A DNA stretch of 6,422 nt from Anaerocolumna sp. (GTDB taxonomy: Bacteria > Bacillota > Clostridia > Lachnospirales > Lachnospiraceae). A program made the position numbers and the translations under genes. Position 1 is the stretch's first letter; every line of letters begins with the position of its first letter. This document shows positions 1 through 5,645 of the stretch, piece by piece. Location of the stretch: the NCBI GenBank assembly GCA_029256035.1, contig JAQSYR010000090.1, positions 1-6,422 on the forward strand. The letters are read 5' to 3'. The notes under the pieces are model-generated. The model saw nothing but the letters and a program-made list of their open reading frames with translations. It ran no database searches and had not been told where the DNA came from.

Positions 1-431
1 TGCTTGGATTATTAGGCATAGGCATTCCAGATATTCCGCTGCTGATTGCTGTTATTGTACGGACAGTAAATGAAATCGCCTTAAGTTATGGTTTTAATTA
101 TGAATCAGAGGAAGAAAAAACATATCTTCTTTCTATTATATGTGGAGCTGTCACCAAGGGAGATGTGCAGCGGGAATTTGATCAACGAATTAATTCTCTA
201 GGAATGGCAATGGATACTAACATAGAAATTAAAACCCAGGTCCAAGAAGAGATGAAAGTGACTGCAGGTATATTATCTGAAGCCCTCCTTACTGCAAAAT
301 TCATACAAGGTATTCCCATTGTTGGAATTGTAGGAGGCGTCGTAAACCATAATATTATTAGCAAAATTGCAAAGTATGCAAAACTTAAGTACAAGAAAAG
401 ATATCTCCTGAAAAAAGCAAATGATATCTAG
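1..431 (+). CDS. EcsC family protein, C-terminal part (5' end outside window)
   Basis: The frame is open from the left edge (first whole codon at position 3) to TAG at 429-431, giving the last 142 residues. It opens with a GIGIPDIPLLIAVIVRT-like segment followed by EIALSYGFNY, the conserved core I associate with the EcsC family (PF12787). Next come an alternating charged stretch (KGDVQREFDQRINS), a glycine-rich hydrophobic helix near the C-terminus (IPIVGIVGGVVNH) and a basic tail (KYAKLKYKKRYLLKK). Full EcsC-family proteins are usually about 250-300 residues, so roughly half is visible. EcsC was named from the B. subtilis ecs locus. The family has no settled biochemical function and is probably membrane associated. 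A GTG at 165 could start a shorter reading frame, but the conserved core lies upstream of it, so it is not the real start. The next gene has its own promoter, so I see no operon link downstream. Confidence 0.85.
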   Translation, partial: LGLLGIGIPDIPLLIAVIVRTVNEIALSYGFNYESEEEKTYLLSIICGAVTKGDVQREFDQRINSLGMAMDTNIEIKTQVQEEMKVTAGILSEALLTAKFIQGIPIVGIVGGVVNHNIISKIAKYAKLKYKKRYLLKKANDI

Positions 432-472
432 GTTAGAATCCCTAATTGGGTTATAAATTATAAAACAGCCAT

Positions 473-501
473 AAGACAAAATAAACTTTTGGGAATATAA
501 T
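473..501 (+). promoter_or_regulatory. Predicted sigma-A promoter for the 529-1092 gene
   Basis: A perfect -10 hexamer TATAAT lies at 496-501, with AAGACA (4 of 6 matches to TTGACA) at 473-478 and a 17-nt spacer. Transcription would begin near 508. That is downstream of an in-frame ATG at 505, so this promoter decides the start of the following gene in favour of ATG 529. Confidence 0.6.
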
Positions 502-528
502 AAAATGAGTAAAGAGAGTAGGTGCTCT

Positions 529-1092
529 ATGAAAAATAAATTTTCCCAGATACAAAAACAATATAGATTTGATGAAAAAAACAATGCATATCTCATTGAA
601 GTATCACTTGATGATTATGATGATGTATATGATGAGTGGGATCCTGCTCCTTTTAAAAAGAGATTTATACAGGCTGAATTTGATGATTTTATTTTATCCT
701 CAGCAGAGGATATTCCTTTAAAATATAATATTAATGTTGTCTTATATTTACCAGAATCAAAAAAGGATGGAAACAAAGAAGCTGCAGTGGAAGCGGCATA
801 TCGTAATTATTATTCCTATGAAATTGTAAAGGTAGCTAAAAACATTGCTAAACTAAGTAAAAAAACATTGTCTAATTTTCTATTATCCATGGGATTTTTA
901 AGTATAGGCTATTTCTTTCAGTTTGGAAATAGTGTTATCTTAGATGTACTTCAAGAAGGTATCTTTATTGGGGGATGGGTATTTCTATGGGAGTTTTTCA
1001 CAGACATAATAACGACACGTAGAGAGCTGTTAGCTGAAAACAAGTTATATAAGCGTATTTACCATTCAGAACTTCGATATATTTATATATAA
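529..1092 (+). CDS. Uncharacterised membrane-anchored protein with two C-terminal membrane helices
   Basis: The product is 187 residues. I chose ATG 529, which has AGGTG at 520-524, over the in-frame ATG at 505, because a consensus -10 (496-501) puts the transcript start near 508. The N-terminal half is soluble and acidic: a YDDVYDEWDPAPFKKR motif at about 30-45, then DDFILSSAEDIP at 52-63, then a beta-rich piece ending in VVLYLPES (70-77). Two membrane helices follow at about 114-131 and 137-157. The tail is basic and aromatic (TTRRELLAENKLYKRIY). From memory this acidic-motif plus two-helix layout recurs in hypothetical proteins across many bacteria, but I know of no assigned function. It stands alone between its own promoter and the terminator at 1136-1173. 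Confidence is high that it is a gene and low on its role. Confidence 0.8.
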   Translation: MKNKFSQIQKQYRFDEKNNAYLIEVSLDDYDDVYDEWDPAPFKKRFIQAEFDDFILSSAEDIPLKYNINVVLYLPESKKDGNKEAAVEAAYRNYYSYEIVKVAKNIAKLSKKTLSNFLLSMGFLSIGYFFQFGNSVILDVLQEGIFIGGWVFLWEFFTDIITTRRELLAENKLYKRIYHSELRYIYI

Positions 1093-1135
1093 TAGAAACG
1101 TATCACACGAGCAAAGTAGGGCGGATTTATATTAT

Positions 1136-1173
1136 AAAAGTCAGATTTCTGTAATAAGAGAAATCTGACTTTT
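1136..1173. terminator. Bidirectional intrinsic terminator between convergent genes
   Basis: A perfect 15-bp inverted repeat, AAAAGTCAGATTTCT (1136-1150) and AGAAATCTGACTTTT (1159-1173), is separated by an 8-nt loop. The stem begins in A residues and ends in T residues, so it can terminate on either strand: the 529-1092 gene from the left and azlC-azlD from the right. It sits 43 nt past the stop of the first and 39 nt past the stop of azlD. Confidence 0.85.
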
Positions 1174-1212
1174 GACATTTAAAACCTATGAATTTATAAA
1201 GAATAGTTTGGT

Positions 1213-1524
1213 CTATAGAGCAGTAAGGAACAATCCAGAGAGAAAAACAGTTATGATTGCGCCTATAGCTACAACAACCAGACTTTTTTCTTTATAAGCT
1301 AATAATAATGCAACTAATGTACCTGGAATTGCAGTTCTATAATCTCCTGTAGATGTGAAGATGTCTGGAAAGGTTAGGACTCCAAGTACTGAAAAAGGAA
1401 CATATTTAAGAAAAGATTTTATGTAAGGAGATTTTATCTCTCTTCGAAATAAGATAAATGGCAAAACTCTTGGCAGATAAGTTACAAGTGCCATTAGTAG
1501 TACTGCTATTATTGCTTTTGTCAT
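1213..1524 (-). CDS. azlD: AzlD-family branched-chain amino acid transport subunit
   Basis: This 103-residue protein is nearly all hydrophobic, with about four membrane helices, and matches the size and pattern of AzlD (PF05437). The start reads as a helix followed by TYLPRVLPFILFRR, the conserved Y-x-x-R-x-L-P block of the family. Later come a KYVPFSVLGVLTFPDIF segment and a closing glycine/leucine-rich helix. AzlD is the small partner of AzlC, and together they form an exporter for branched-chain amino acids (and 4-azaleucine in B. subtilis). Its ATG overlaps the azlC stop in an ATGA (1521-1524), implying translational coupling and roughly equal production of the two subunits. An AAGGAGGA ribosome binding site lies at 1531-1538, 6 nt upstream. 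Transcription probably ends at the inverted repeat at 1136-1173. Confidence 0.92.
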   Translation of the reverse strand: MTKAIIAVLLMALVTYLPRVLPFILFRREIKSPYIKSFLKYVPFSVLGVLTFPDIFTSTGDYRTAIPGTLVALLLAYKEKSLVVVAIGAIITVFLSGLFLTAL

Positions 1525-2258
1525 TGGAATTCCTCCTTCGTTTCCTTTTCGTCTTGTACTGGGAATAAAAAGGCTCCCAAACTGGCACCTAGAATGGTTG
1601 CAATTATAATACGAAAACCTGCTGAAATAAAAGTAAAAACAGGCAAATATATTAATAGGAAATTCATTACAATGGAAGCCGCTACAACCATTAAAACGGG
1701 CTTCGATTTTTTAGCAGGTGGGACGATAATTGCTATAAACATTCCGTATAATGCGATTCCCATTGCATTTGCCATAATATCCGGAAGTGCCTTAGAAATA
1801 AGAGCTCCCAAGGCAGTTCCAAAGGTCCAGCCTGCCATTGGAGTGGATATTAAGCCAAGAAGAAAAGGATAGGATAATCTTCCGTTTTCTAATGAAGCTA
1901 CCGAGAAAGTTTCATCTGTTATACCAAATCCAAAGATTAACCTTTGAACCATTGTTATCTCTGGTTCTATTTTTTGTGATAAGGATAGGGACATAAGCAT
2001 ATATCTAATATTTATTAAAAAAGTAGTGAGAACAATTTCCAGGTATCCAGCGCCTGCAAGGATTAGACTGGTTCCAGCAAATTGCCCTGCTGAAGTTAAG
2101 TTTGACAAGGATATAAATATAGTTAACCAAACTGGCAATCCACCGCCAGTTGCCATTAGACCAAAGGTAAAGGAGACTGGAATATATCCAAATGCAATTG
2201 GTAAACCTTTCCTTAAACCATAGAAAAATTGTTTCTTAAATTTATTATTAATTTTCAT
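1521..2258 (-). CDS. azlC: AzlC-family branched-chain amino acid permease subunit
   Basis: The chosen start gives 245 residues. ATG 2258 is preceded by AGAGGA at 2267-2272 with 8-nt spacing. The frame can be extended to an ATG at 2297 (258 residues), but that codon has no ribosome binding site and adds only a charged stub. The protein has AzlC (PF03591) hallmarks: RKGLPIAFGYIPVSFTFG near the N-terminus, a SAGQFAGTSL segment, the INIRYMLMSLSLS block, and FGITDETFSVAS in the middle, within several membrane helices. AzlC is the large subunit of the AzlCD exporter, which removes excess leucine, isoleucine and valine or toxic analogues from the cytoplasm. It is cotranscribed with azlD through a 4-bp ATGA overlap. 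No Lrp/AzlB-type regulator gene lies next to it in this window, so its control cannot be read here. Confidence 0.93.
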   Translation of the reverse strand: MKINNKFKKQFFYGLRKGLPIAFGYIPVSFTFGLMATGGGLPVWLTIFISLSNLTSAGQFAGTSLILAGAGYLEIVLTTFLINIRYMLMSLSLSQKIEPEITMVQRLIFGFGITDETFSVASLENGRLSYPFLLGLISTPMAGWTFGTALGALISKALPDIMANAMGIALYGMFIAIIVPPAKKSKPVLMVVAASIVMNFLLIYLPVFTFISAGFRIIIATILGASLGAFLFPVQDEKETKEEFQ

Positions 2259-2335
2259 GGAATGATTCCTCTCATTATTTATGAAGCCTTTATTCAATAT
2301 TCAGGTGTGAGTAATAAGCTCAAAAGCCACATCCA

Positions 2336-2364
2336 ATTATAACACCAGAAAATGAAGACTACAA
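2336..2364 (-). promoter_or_regulatory. Predicted extended -10 promoter for azlC-azlD
   Basis: On the minus strand, TGTTATAAT (2344 to 2336) is an extended -10 element with a perfect TATAAT. TTGTAG (2364 to 2359) is a partial -35 at 17-nt spacing. Initiation near 2329 leaves a 5' leader of about 70 nt before the azlC start at 2258. That is too short for a T-box or a typical amino-acid riboswitch, and none is visible. Confidence 0.55.
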
Positions 2365-2434
2365 TATAAAGAAAATGACTTTTGAATACATATACACAGT
2401 TATTTATAAATTTACCCAAAGATGATTTTCAACA

Positions 2435-2468
2435 CCCGAATTTTAAAGAAATCAAAAAAATATTCGGG
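2435..2468. repeat. Small inverted repeat in the azlC/BFD divergent intergenic region
   Basis: CCCGAAT (2435-2441) and ATTCGGG (2462-2468) are perfect 7-bp inverted copies around a 20-nt A-rich spacer, in otherwise GC-poor sequence. They lie upstream of both divergent promoters. It could be an operator or nothing. The rest of the roughly 310-base gap from 2259 to 2567 holds only the two predicted promoters, with no convincing ORF or RNA. Confidence 0.25.
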
Positions 2469-2473
2469 AATAC

Positions 2474-2502
2474 TTGTAAAAAATAATGGAATGAGTTAAG
2501 AT
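2474..2502 (+). promoter_or_regulatory. Possible promoter for the BFD-like gene
   Basis: TTGTAA (2474-2479, 4 of 6) and TAAGAT (2497-2502, 4 of 6) are spaced by 17 nt, predicting a start near 2509 and a leader of about 60 nt. A competing -10, TATAAC at 2506-2511, has no good -35. The assignment is weak. Confidence 0.3.
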
Positions 2503-2567
2503 GAGTATAACCATTAAACAAAAATAAACCAGAGTCTTATGACTTTTGGGAAATGTGAGGTAATAAT

Positions 2568-2807
2568 ATGGATGAAGATAAAAATATAGAAATAATTGAT
2601 AAGATGACCAAAGTGTGTATTTGCAAGAGTATTTCACGAGCAACCATGAAGAAAGTAATTCAAAACGGAGCAACAACTTTGTCAGAAGTACAAAAGGCAA
2701 CGGGTGCCGGCAGTGGTTCCTGTCATGGTAGAAGATGCTCCGTAAAGATAAATGCTTTATTAGAAGAATTAAAGGAATCTGATATAAGTAACAAGGAGAC
2801 TCCTTAA
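2568..2807 (+). CDS. BFD-like [2Fe-2S]-binding small protein
   Basis: This 79-residue protein matches the bacterioferritin-associated ferredoxin-like fold (PF04324). Four cysteines lie in the expected order: C17-x-C19 in a VCICKSISRATMKK helix start, then C52 and C57 in GAGSGSCHGRRC, with a VQKATGAG turn just before them. These would bind one [2Fe-2S] cluster. The second pair is spaced C-x4-C with GRR inside, unlike the C-x2-C of E. coli Bfd. It resembles the CQGRxC version I recall in the BFD-like parts of amine/opine oxidase-type flavoenzymes. ATG 2568 has GAGG at 2557-2560, 7 nt upstream. The gene stands alone: no bacterioferritin or flavin oxidoreductase lies beside it, so its partner is unknown. 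It may act as an electron carrier or redox/iron sensor in the cytoplasm. The fold assignment is firm and the role is inference. Confidence 0.85.
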   Translation: MDEDKNIEIIDKMTKVCICKSISRATMKKVIQNGATTLSEVQKATGAGSGSCHGRRCSVKINALLEELKESDISNKETP

Positions 2808-2858
2808 TCTTTATTTGCAAGTATAAAATCATTGGCTGGAAAAAACCAGATATATCCT

Positions 2859-3200
2859 TTAATTGTGTTTTCGTGTTACTTCAATTCGCAATATTTGATT
2901 TTCATAAGATATATTTGCGGAATCAATTAAAGTACCGAGTAATATAAATTCAGGATACTGGCTATTTCCGGCCAGATTCCAATAATATTCCTCCAAATCT
3001 TCCTGTCTCCCGTTTTGAATCAATTCTTGAAAACGGTCTATTTTCTTGTGGTCTGGGTCTTTATATGCAGCTTCTACTAGAATGGTAGTAGAAGTCTCTG
3101 TTTTCTTAATGTCTATATGTGGATCACTAATACCCAAAGTAAAGAAGAAACAAACTAATTCATTCATTATCTTTAGTATTTTATCTCTTTCGCCTTTCAT
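2859..3200 (-). CDS. Uncharacterised soluble 113-residue protein, third gene of the DUF368-DUF1576 operon
   Basis: I do not recognise a named family. The product is hydrophilic overall, with one short hydrophobic patch (LVCFFFTLG, 15-23) that fits an amphipathic or buried helix better than a membrane span. Predicted layout: helix 4-23, a beta hairpin around DIKKTETSTTILVEAAY (30-46), a charged helical middle containing RQEDLEEYYWNLAG (65-78), then a C-terminal strand (YENQILRIEVTRK). There are no catalytic motifs, metal-binding cysteine pairs or signal peptide. Its ATG shares one base with the DUF1576 stop (TAATG at 3202 to 3198), and AAAGGAAGAG (3206-3215) is its ribosome binding site inside the upstream gene. 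Translation is therefore probably coupled, and it likely acts with the membrane proteins as a cytoplasmic partner or regulator. Only a weak 4-bp hairpin (CTGG/CCAG near 2836-2849) follows it, so the operon terminator is not clear. Confidence 0.75.
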   Translation of the reverse strand: MKGERDKILKIMNELVCFFFTLGISDPHIDIKKTETSTTILVEAAYKDPDHKKIDRFQELIQNGRQEDLEEYYWNLAGNSQYPEFILLGTLIDSANISYENQILRIEVTRKHN

Positions 3201-4477
3201 TATATCTCTTCCTTTCTAAACGACTCAAAAATTGGAACAAGGGTACCGGCAACCAAACCTCCGGCAAAACCATTATTGTATAAATTCATACCGCCATGTA
3301 AATCTCCAATGTTCATTACGATGGTAATATGTAAAAAACCAGCAAGTAAACCAGCCTTCCATCCAAATTTACCAGCAATAGGAGCAAGTGTTGTACTATA
3401 TAAAACTGTAATTAAAACTGGGGTAGAAGTGATATCCCAGACTTGGAAATAAGCCCCTAGGAATACCCCTGCCATGACAGGAATAATATTCTTTGGATGT
3501 TTACCAAAAGCACCAAAGCCTACAACTGTCAAAATTCCACCAATAATTGGACCATTTAATTCACCGCTTATAAGCAGCATAAATGCGGTGGAAATTAATC
3601 CTAGAGTACCCATATTGATCAGTGTAATAGCAAAGCCATCCATTAATACAAAATCCTCAATCAACCTGCCAGAGTGCCGAAAAAGTCGGATATAATTTCG
3701 AAAGCTTTTATTATTATATACAAAACCTAATATTAAAAACGAAACAAAACAAAGACCCAGGATAATGGAAAATTCCAGGTTATTCCCAACAGATACTATA
3801 AGGGCTTTTTCATTATTCTTTCCGAAGGCACGGATAATTGACATAAAAAAGGTACCAACCATTCCACTAACAAATCCAATATTATAAAGGCTAAAACCTT
3901 GATGAAATTTAACAAAATGACCTGCTAGAGCAGGCAAAATAAGTCCAGCGATAATACCAGCTATATTGCCAAAAAGAATTCCAAGTACAGGAGTTAAACC
4001 TAAACCAAATGAAATCTGACTGACCAAAGGTCCTAAGGAAGTACCAAAGAATGCAATTAACAGGTATTTACTAAACTTTTCTTTTTGTATCCGGGAATGA
4101 AGGTAAACACCTAAAATAATGGAAATAATGTTATAAATATTTTTCCCAAAAAAAGAAAATCCACCCACTGTAAATATTGCAGCAATTAAAGAACCTGTCA
4201 TATGTGATTTATTTTGATATGCAATGAGGATGGCGAGTAACATTAGAAGACTACTATTTACAAACGCCGAACCAACATTGCCTACCGCCATATAATCGGA
4301 TATTAAAATACTAGGAGATAATATAATTTTTCTCAAACCATTTACGATTTCAATGGGAGTATTAAAAATAAATGCGCATAGGAGAAAAAAAAGCGGATAG
4401 GATAAGATAATTCTAAATTTCACTTTTTCACTGATAATTCTACAATCCATGGACGGATTTGGTTTAAATGGCTTCAT
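3200..4477 (-). CDS. DUF1576 family multi-pass membrane protein with internal duplication
   Basis: The product is 425 residues, almost wholly hydrophobic with many membrane helices and a short hydrophilic N-terminus (MKPFKPNPSMDCR). I recognise it as DUF1576 (PF07613). I chose ATG 4477 because a strong GGGAGG lies at 4482-4487. The frame could extend to a TTG at 4504, but that overlaps the upstream gene and has no such site. The protein is two similar halves: GFSFFGK (106-112) matches GFGAFGK (320-326), and HQGFSLYNIGF (192-202) matches HGGMNLYNNGF (394-404), each about 200-215 residues apart. This duplication suggests a transporter-like fold, but no substrate is known to me. It lies 23 nt after the DUF368 gene and overlaps the next gene by one base, so all three are probably made together. 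A role in handling envelope lipids is inferred only from the DUF368 neighbour. Confidence 0.88.
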   Translation of the reverse strand: MKPFKPNPSMDCRIISEKVKFRIILSYPLFFLLCAFIFNTPIEIVNGLRKIILSPSILISDYMAVGNVGSAFVNSSLLMLLAILIAYQNKSHMTGSLIAAIFTVGGFSFFGKNIYNIISIILGVYLHSRIQKEKFSKYLLIAFFGTSLGPLVSQISFGLGLTPVLGILFGNIAGIIAGLILPALAGHFVKFHQGFSLYNIGFVSGMVGTFFMSIIRAFGKNNEKALIVSVGNNLEFSIILGLCFVSFLILGFVYNNKSFRNYIRLFRHSGRLIEDFVLMDGFAITLINMGTLGLISTAFMLLISGELNGPIIGGILTVVGFGAFGKHPKNIIPVMAGVFLGAYFQVWDITSTPVLITVLYSTTLAPIAGKFGWKAGLLAGFLHITIVMNIGDLHGGMNLYNNGFAGGLVAGTLVPIFESFRKEEI

Positions 4478-4500
4478 GGTACCTCCCTTTCTTAACAAAA

Positions 4501-5319
4501 TCAATCTTCGTAATTTGGATACTTTTTCATTATATACTGAATGAGAATCATAATTACTGCACCAATCATGAATGCAAGGATACTAATTATGGTAGTAAAG
4601 GTGTCTTTTGGAATTCCAGGATAAATCTCGCCCAAGGAGCCTAAGATAAAACCTAAAATAGCCAGATAGGTTGGCGTTGGATGATGATTCAACAGATATT
4701 CTAATAACTTAGTGGTTAGTAAGACACCTAAAATAGCCCCAATACCTAGTGGTAACAAAAAATTAACATCAAACGAATCAATAGCTGCCAGAGTTTCATC
4801 ATAAATTCCTAATGTAAGTAGTAGGAAAGAAGTAGAGATGCCTGGTAAGATAAGAGCAACTGCAATTACAATTCCAGAGATTAAGATAATGATCAAACGT
4901 ATGACAAATGACCCGCCAAATTCAATTAATGCACCAGAATTACTGTCTGTCATTATAAGAGCCAAAACAGCTCCTACCACAAGAAACAGTATATGGTAAG
5001 GTTGAAACTTCTTCCAGTTAACTTTCTTAATAATTGCATTCAAACCTGCTAAAACAATACCAAGAAATAAAAATGACATTGGATAAGGATAACTTTCTAA
5101 TGCCCATAGCATAGCTTTTGCAAACAGCAATATTCCCAGGATTCCGCCAATTCCAAGTTGAATTAATAATTTTGTGTGAATTAATTTCCTGCTGATTAAT
5201 GCACTGATTGCCTCTATGGATTGATCATAGACTCCAAGAACAATCATCATGGTTCCTCCGGATACTCCGGGTACAAGTAACGAAATAGAAATCAAAATGC
5301 CTTTTAAAATGTTAATCAT
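4501..5319 (-). CDS. DUF368 family polyprenyl-phosphate transporter homologue (PopT-like)
   Basis: This 272-residue polytopic membrane protein belongs to DUF368 (PF04018). The hallmark PGVSGGT is at 17-23, followed by MMIVLGVYDQSIEAI. A second copy, PGISTSFLLLTLGIYDETLAAI, lies at 159-180 (split here as PGISTS then FLLLTLGIYDETLAAI). Segments LGIGGILGILL (55-65) and LGIGAILGVLL (191-201) are also repeats, so the protein is an internal duplication. DUF368 proteins have been reported as transporters that return undecaprenyl phosphate across the cytoplasmic membrane after peptidoglycan and teichoic acid synthesis, in parallel with DedA proteins. That role is carried over by family. The second repeat has T163 where the first has G21, and I cannot say if that matters. 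ATG 5319 has AGAGG at 5326-5330. It is the first gene of a three-gene operon. Confidence 0.9.
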   Translation of the reverse strand: MINILKGILISISLLVPGVSGGTMMIVLGVYDQSIEAISALISRKLIHTKLLIQLGIGGILGILLFAKAMLWALESYPYPMSFLFLGIVLAGLNAIIKKVNWKKFQPYHILFLVVGAVLALIMTDSNSGALIEFGGSFVIRLIIILISGIVIAVALILPGISTSFLLLTLGIYDETLAAIDSFDVNFLLPLGIGAILGVLLTTKLLEYLLNHHPTPTYLAILGFILGSLGEIYPGIPKDTFTTIISILAFMIGAVIMILIQYIMKKYPNYED

Positions 5320-5339
5320 AACTAGCCTCTTTTTATTTT

Positions 5340-5401
5340 TTTATATAAATATATTTACATTTACCAAGATTTAGTTTACAATATTTCGTAATAGTAGTCA
5401 A
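5340..5401 (-). promoter_or_regulatory. Predicted promoter region of the DUF368 operon
   Basis: Two candidates read leftward. TTGACT (5401 to 5396) with TAAACT (5378 to 5373), 17-nt spacer, would start near 5366 and leave a leader of about 46 nt. TTGGTA (5367 to 5362) with TATAAA (5345 to 5340), 16-nt spacer, would start only a few bases before the ribosome binding site. The first is preferred for its -35 and its spacing to the gene. Confidence 0.4.
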
Positions 5402-5455
5402 TCAAATAGTAATTTGGATAATACAATTGGAATCAATAGAAAGCAGGAAAAAACC

Positions 5456-5554
5456 ATGATGAATCAAATAAATAACATTACTAATTTAATAATGAAATTT
5501 ATTTCATCGGAAGAGTTTTCTGCAACTTTGTATAGGTATAGTATAATAAGATAA
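5456..5554 (+). other. Possible short ORF upstream of the ABC-F leader (32 codons)
   Basis: An ATG at 5456 opens a 32-residue frame ending in TAA at 5552-5554. AGGA at 5445-5448 is 7 nt upstream, a good ribosome binding site. A GATAAT at 5417-5422 with TAGTCA at 5395-5400 could be its promoter. The peptide (MMNQINNITNLIMKF, then SSEEFSATLYRYS) matches nothing I know. It could be a small gene, a leader, or chance in AT-rich DNA. The promoter-like TATAAT for the ABC-F gene lies inside its 3' end. Confidence 0.2.
5542..5547 (+). promoter_or_regulatory. Predicted -10 element of the ABC-F leader transcript
   Basis: A perfect TATAAT at 5542-5547 sits in a TATAGTATAATAAG context typical of strong low-GC Gram-positive promoters. 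The best -35 at 17 nt, TCTGCA (5519-5524), is poor. Transcription would start near 5554, about 50 nt before the terminator hairpin at 5603-5630. Confidence 0.45.
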
Positions 5555-5559
5555 GCATA

Positions 5560-5645
5560 TTTTTACTATGAGTTTTTCTATTCTATATATTGCATGTGTA
5601 AGAACACTTTCTTTGGAAGGTGTTTTTTTTATGTCATAGTAAAAA
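5560..5645. repeat. 12-bp perfect inverted repeat enclosing the attenuator
   Basis: TTTTTACTATGA (5560-5571) and TCATAGTAAAAA (5634-5645) are exact reverse complements separated by 62 nt. The interval contains the whole terminator hairpin. In RNA the arms could pair as a long outer stem, covering an ATG at 5568 and the stop codon just after the ATG at 5631. The right arm lies exactly where the ABC-F coding frame resumes after its missing N-terminus. Confidence 0.6.
5603..5630 (+). terminator. Intrinsic terminator/attenuator in the ABC-F leader
   Basis: The stem AACACTTTC (5603-5611) pairs with GAAGGTGTT (5616-5624) through nine base pairs, one a G-U, with a TTTG loop and an eight-T run to 5630. 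It lies directly before the gene rather than after one: the neighbour to the left is on the other strand, so it has no upstream plus-strand gene to end. That marks it as an attenuator. Its 3' arm carries GGAAGG (5615-5620), usable as the Shine-Dalgarno sequence for ATG 5631, so folding would block both transcription and translation. Control by ribosome stalling is known for antibiotic-resistance ABC-F genes and is inferred here. Confidence 0.75.

Noticed and set aside
432..460. Possible terminator after the EcsC gene (CCC-TAATT-GGG)
   Set aside because: Only three G-C pairs form before a T-T mismatch, and no T run follows, so it is too weak to call.
273..596. 107-codon minus-strand ORF over the EcsC end and the next promoter
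   Set aside because: It overlaps two plus-strand genes and the promoter between them, and its residues look like reverse reading of AT-rich DNA.
1594..1872. 92-codon plus-strand ORF inside azlC
   Set aside because: It is antisense to conserved AzlC sequence, with a composition (Ile, Ala, Lys, Pro) expected from reading a membrane-protein gene backwards.
2259..2330. T-box or amino-acid riboswitch in the azlC leader
   Set aside because: The predicted leader is about 70 nt, with no specifier-loop or terminator/antiterminator structure visible.
2452..2832. 126-codon minus-strand ORF opposite the BFD-like gene
   Set aside because: It is rich in Leu, Tyr, Ser and His in low-complexity order, has no ribosome binding site, and lies fully over a plus-strand gene with clear cysteine motifs. 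It is a shadow frame.
2836..2849. Hairpin CTGG-AAAAAA-CCAG between the convergent BFD and DUF368-operon ends
   Set aside because: The stem is only 4 bp and there is no T tract on either side, so it is not supported as a terminator.
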